This document shows, in pieces, positions 5,593-6,924 of a stretch of DNA of 6,924 nt (positions are counted from its first letter, which is position 1; each line of letters begins with the position of its first letter). The notes beneath the pieces were generated by a model. That model had not been told where the DNA came from. It did not search any database and saw only the letters and a list, made by a program, of their open reading frames with translations. The DNA comes from an uncultured Chloroflexota bacterium. Its GTDB lineage: Bacteria; Chloroflexota; Anaerolineae; Aggregatilineales; Phototrophicaceae. A program made the translations under genes and the position numbers. The stretch lies in assembly GCA_937864975.1 (NCBI GenBank), contig CALMDI010000123.1, positions 1 to 6,924 on the forward strand. Reading direction: 5' to 3'.

Positions 5593-6732
5593 ATGAAAAT
5601 CACTCAGGTCGAGGTGATTCCACTCGTTCGCAAGCTTGAAACGCAGTTCGAGGGCGGCACCTACCGGATTGTCAACCGCTATACGCTCGTCACGCGCGTC
5701 CACACCGACGATGGGCTGGTCGGCGAAGTCTTTGGCGGCGACGAAGATATGACGCAGGCTGAGATTGTCGATCTCATCCGCACGCATTTCACGCCGATGC
5801 TGGTGGGCGAAGACCCGCGGAATGTCGAGCGGCTCTGGAATAAGATGTTCTTCTCGAATATCGACCTGGGCAACCGGGGCTTGCACCAGTTGGACATGCG
5901 TAACCGTGGCATCCTGATGCAGGCGATTGCGGCGGTCGACAACGCGCTGTGGGACCTGCTCGGCAAGATTTACAACGCGCCGGTCTACAAGCTGCTCGGC
6001 GGCTTTCAGGACAAAGTGCCGATCATCGCCATCGGCGGTTACTACAAGGCGGGTAAGGGGCAGGATCAGCTCAACGCCGAAATGGCGCACTACAAGGAAA
6101 TCGGCATGGCAGGCGTCAAGTTCAAAGTCGGGCGTGTGAGCGTCGATGAGGACATTCGCCGCGTTGCCCGCGTGCGCGAGGTCGTGGGCGACGACTTCAT
6201 TATCACCTGCGACGCCAATCAGGGCTGGACTCCGCAGCAGGCGATGCAGTTCTGCCGTGAAGCCGAAAAGCTGGGCATCCGCTGGATGGAAGAGCCGGTG
6301 CGCTGGTACGATCAGCTTGACGGCTTGCGGATGGTGCGCGACAGCACCTCGATTCCGATCAACGCGGGACAGGGGGAAATTACCGCCTTCGGCTGCCGCG
6401 ACCTGATTCAGCACGGCTGCGTCGATATTCTGAACGTGGACGCGACCATCGCGGGCGGCGTGACCGAGTGGCGGCGCATCGCGGCGATGGCAAACCTCAC
6501 GCACGTGCAAATGGCGCATCATGAGGAACCGCAGGTCGCGCTGCATCTGCTGGCGTCGATTCCAAATGGCTTGTTCGTGGAAATTTTCCCGTCCTATGAG
6601 CGCGACCCGATGTGGATCGACATGATCGTGGAGCATCCAAAAGTCAAAGATGGCTACATGGAACTGCCGCAGGGACCGGGCTTCGGGCTTGAACTCAATC
6701 AGGAGATTATCGAGCGATACCGCACCAGCTAG
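5593..6732 (+). CDS. Enolase-superfamily sugar-acid enzyme, mandelate racemase subgroup
   Basis: This 379-residue cytoplasmic enzyme would abstract the proton alpha to a carboxylate and stabilise the enediolate on Mg2+, most likely to dehydrate or epimerise a sugar acid. The N-terminal capping domain (about 1-125) precedes a TIM-type barrel. The residues expected of the mandelate racemase (MR) subgroup are present: K176-x-K178, metal ligands D207, E233 and E262, N209 in DANQ, the D283/H310 dyad and E330. Spacing agrees with the classical MR layout (K164/K166, D195, E221, E247, D270, H297, E317 as I recall it) except for two extra residues before E262, in INAGQGE. Having both the Lys and the His base fits racemases and several acid-sugar dehydratases, so the substrate stays open. 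The ATG at 5593 has GGAG six bases upstream; the reading frame extends upstream to 5224, but that part overlaps the GntR gene and the promoter and is not coding. Confidence 0.92.
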   Translation: MKITQVEVIPLVRKLETQFEGGTYRIVNRYTLVTRVHTDDGLVGEVFGGDEDMTQAEIVDLIRTHFTPMLVGEDPRNVERLWNKMFFSNIDLGNRGLHQLDMRNRGILMQAIAAVDNALWDLLGKIYNAPVYKLLGGFQDKVPIIAIGGYYKAGKGQDQLNAEMAHYKEIGMAGVKFKVGRVSVDEDIRRVARVREVVGDDFIITCDANQGWTPQQAMQFCREAEKLGIRWMEEPVRWYDQLDGLRMVRDSTSIPINAGQGEITAFGCRDLIQHGCVDILNVDATIAGGVTEWRRIAAMANLTHVQMAHHEEPQVALHLLASIPNGLFVEIFPSYERDPMWIDMIVEHPKVKDGYMELPQGPGFGLELNQEIIERYRTS

Positions 6733-6800
6733 GGATCGTTGATTTTCAGACAGGCACACGATCACGGCACGAGCACGGCGCGATGGATGTGAAAGTCAGG

Positions 6801-6808
6801 GGTATACC
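6801..6808. promoter_or_regulatory. GGTATACC palindrome, possible operator core
   Basis: This perfect 8-bp palindrome with a GTATAC core lies 69 bp after the enzyme stop. GTATAC-centred palindromes occur in operators of some FCD-type GntR regulators of hexuronate metabolism. No promoter could be paired with it, and an 8-bp palindrome can arise by chance, so it is only a pointer to a possible regulated gene beyond the right edge. Confidence 0.2.
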
Positions 6809-6825
6809 GTGATTGCTAGTCGGGC

Positions 6826-6915
6826 AACCCCACCCCGTCTCGCTTGCGCGGGGTTCCTTCGGTCGCAGCGAAGGTGCGACCCCCTGAGCAGCTCGACACC
6901 CCTGCGCGGGGTTCC
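6826..6915. repeat. GC-rich intergenic repeat cluster with a 13-bp exact direct repeat
   Basis: TGCGCGGGGTTCC is found exactly at 6845-6857 and 6903-6915, 58 bp apart. Each copy can pair with a C-run before it. ACCCCG (6832-6837) or AACCCC (6826-6831) pairs with the G-run at 6849-6855. ACCCC (6898-6902) pairs with GGGGT (6908-6912) around a 5-nt loop. The 192 nt after the enzyme stop hold no supportable gene. The unit looks like a dispersed intergenic repeat or a transcript-end structure, continuing towards the right edge; there is no T-run to make a standard intrinsic terminator. Confidence 0.5.
6856..6881. other. Two overlapping, mutually exclusive hairpins
   Basis: CCTTCG (6856-6861) pairs perfectly with CGAAGG (6869-6874) around 7 nt. 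GGTCGCA (6861-6867) pairs perfectly with TGCGACC (6875-6881), also around 7 nt. Each arm pair occupies the other's loop, so the stems cannot both form as simple hairpins but could alternate or interlock as a pseudoknot-like fold. They lie between the two 13-bp repeats. Possible roles are transcript-end stabilisation, weak termination or part of the repeat unit. Confidence 0.45.
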
Positions 6916-6924
6916 CGCCAAAGG

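Noticed and set aside
6734..6763. GATCGT...ACGATC inverted repeat after the enzyme stop, as a terminator
   Set aside because: The arms are only 6 bp around an 18-nt loop with no T-run, so it is weak and easily due to chance.
5551..6765. Open frame of 404 codons on the - strand
   Set aside because: It is antisense to the enolase-superfamily gene, which has the full catalytic set. No domain is recognisable in it.
6840..6882. tRNA-like fold (GGTTC segment and strong stems)
   Set aside because: No acceptor stem, anticodon arm or full T-arm can be laid out, and the stems overlap one another.

Overview
The window is GC-rich DNA with G/C-dominated third codon positions, densely packed with genes of a free-living bacterium. 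No rRNA, tRNA, CRISPR array, phage gene or transposase was seen. The gene mix (MacB/LolD-type ABC ATPase, YdeI/OmpD-associated protein, DegS/NarL-type sensor kinase with a DLHDGPTQ phospho-acceptor box, and a sugar-acid enolase-superfamily enzyme beside an FCD-type GntR regulator) would fit a Chloroflexota-like genome. That placement is an impression from protein style, not something the sequence proves.

Layout. (1) Positions 1-1362, + strand: the probable tail of an upstream gene overlaps an ABC transporter ATPase (31-762). A type I phosphoribosyltransferase follows (802-1362), probably with its own extended -10 promoter inside the end of the ATPase gene. (2) Positions 1430-5421, - strand: in transcription order, a GntR/FCD regulator (5421-4762), a six-helix membrane GAF histidine kinase (4622-2781), a class I SAM-dependent methyltransferase (2755-2006) and a YdeI/OmpD-associated protein (1999-1430). 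The last three are spaced by 25 and 6 nt and look co-transcribed. The kinase has no response regulator in the window. (3) Positions 5422-5592: a divergent control region between the GntR gene and the enolase-superfamily gene. (4) Positions 5593-6732, + strand: a mandelate-racemase-subgroup enzyme with the full catalytic set. (5) Positions 6733-6924: non-coding, with a GC-rich cluster of direct repeats and competing hairpins.

The most informative part is the divergent region. It holds a consensus-like sigma-70 promoter for the enzyme (TTGACA-18-TATTAT). Two direct copies of ATTATATAC lie 19 bp apart, the first on the promoter -10; they are plausible operators for the divergently encoded GntR protein and also supply -10 boxes for its own gene. 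A near-perfect LacI/CcpA-type operator (TGGAAGCGCTTTCA) sits just downstream of the predicted transcription start. Together these suggest a sugar-acid catabolic gene controlled by a local GntR repressor and by a LacI-family regulator encoded elsewhere. I see ordinary gene families with interesting wiring, not evidence of a wholly new system.
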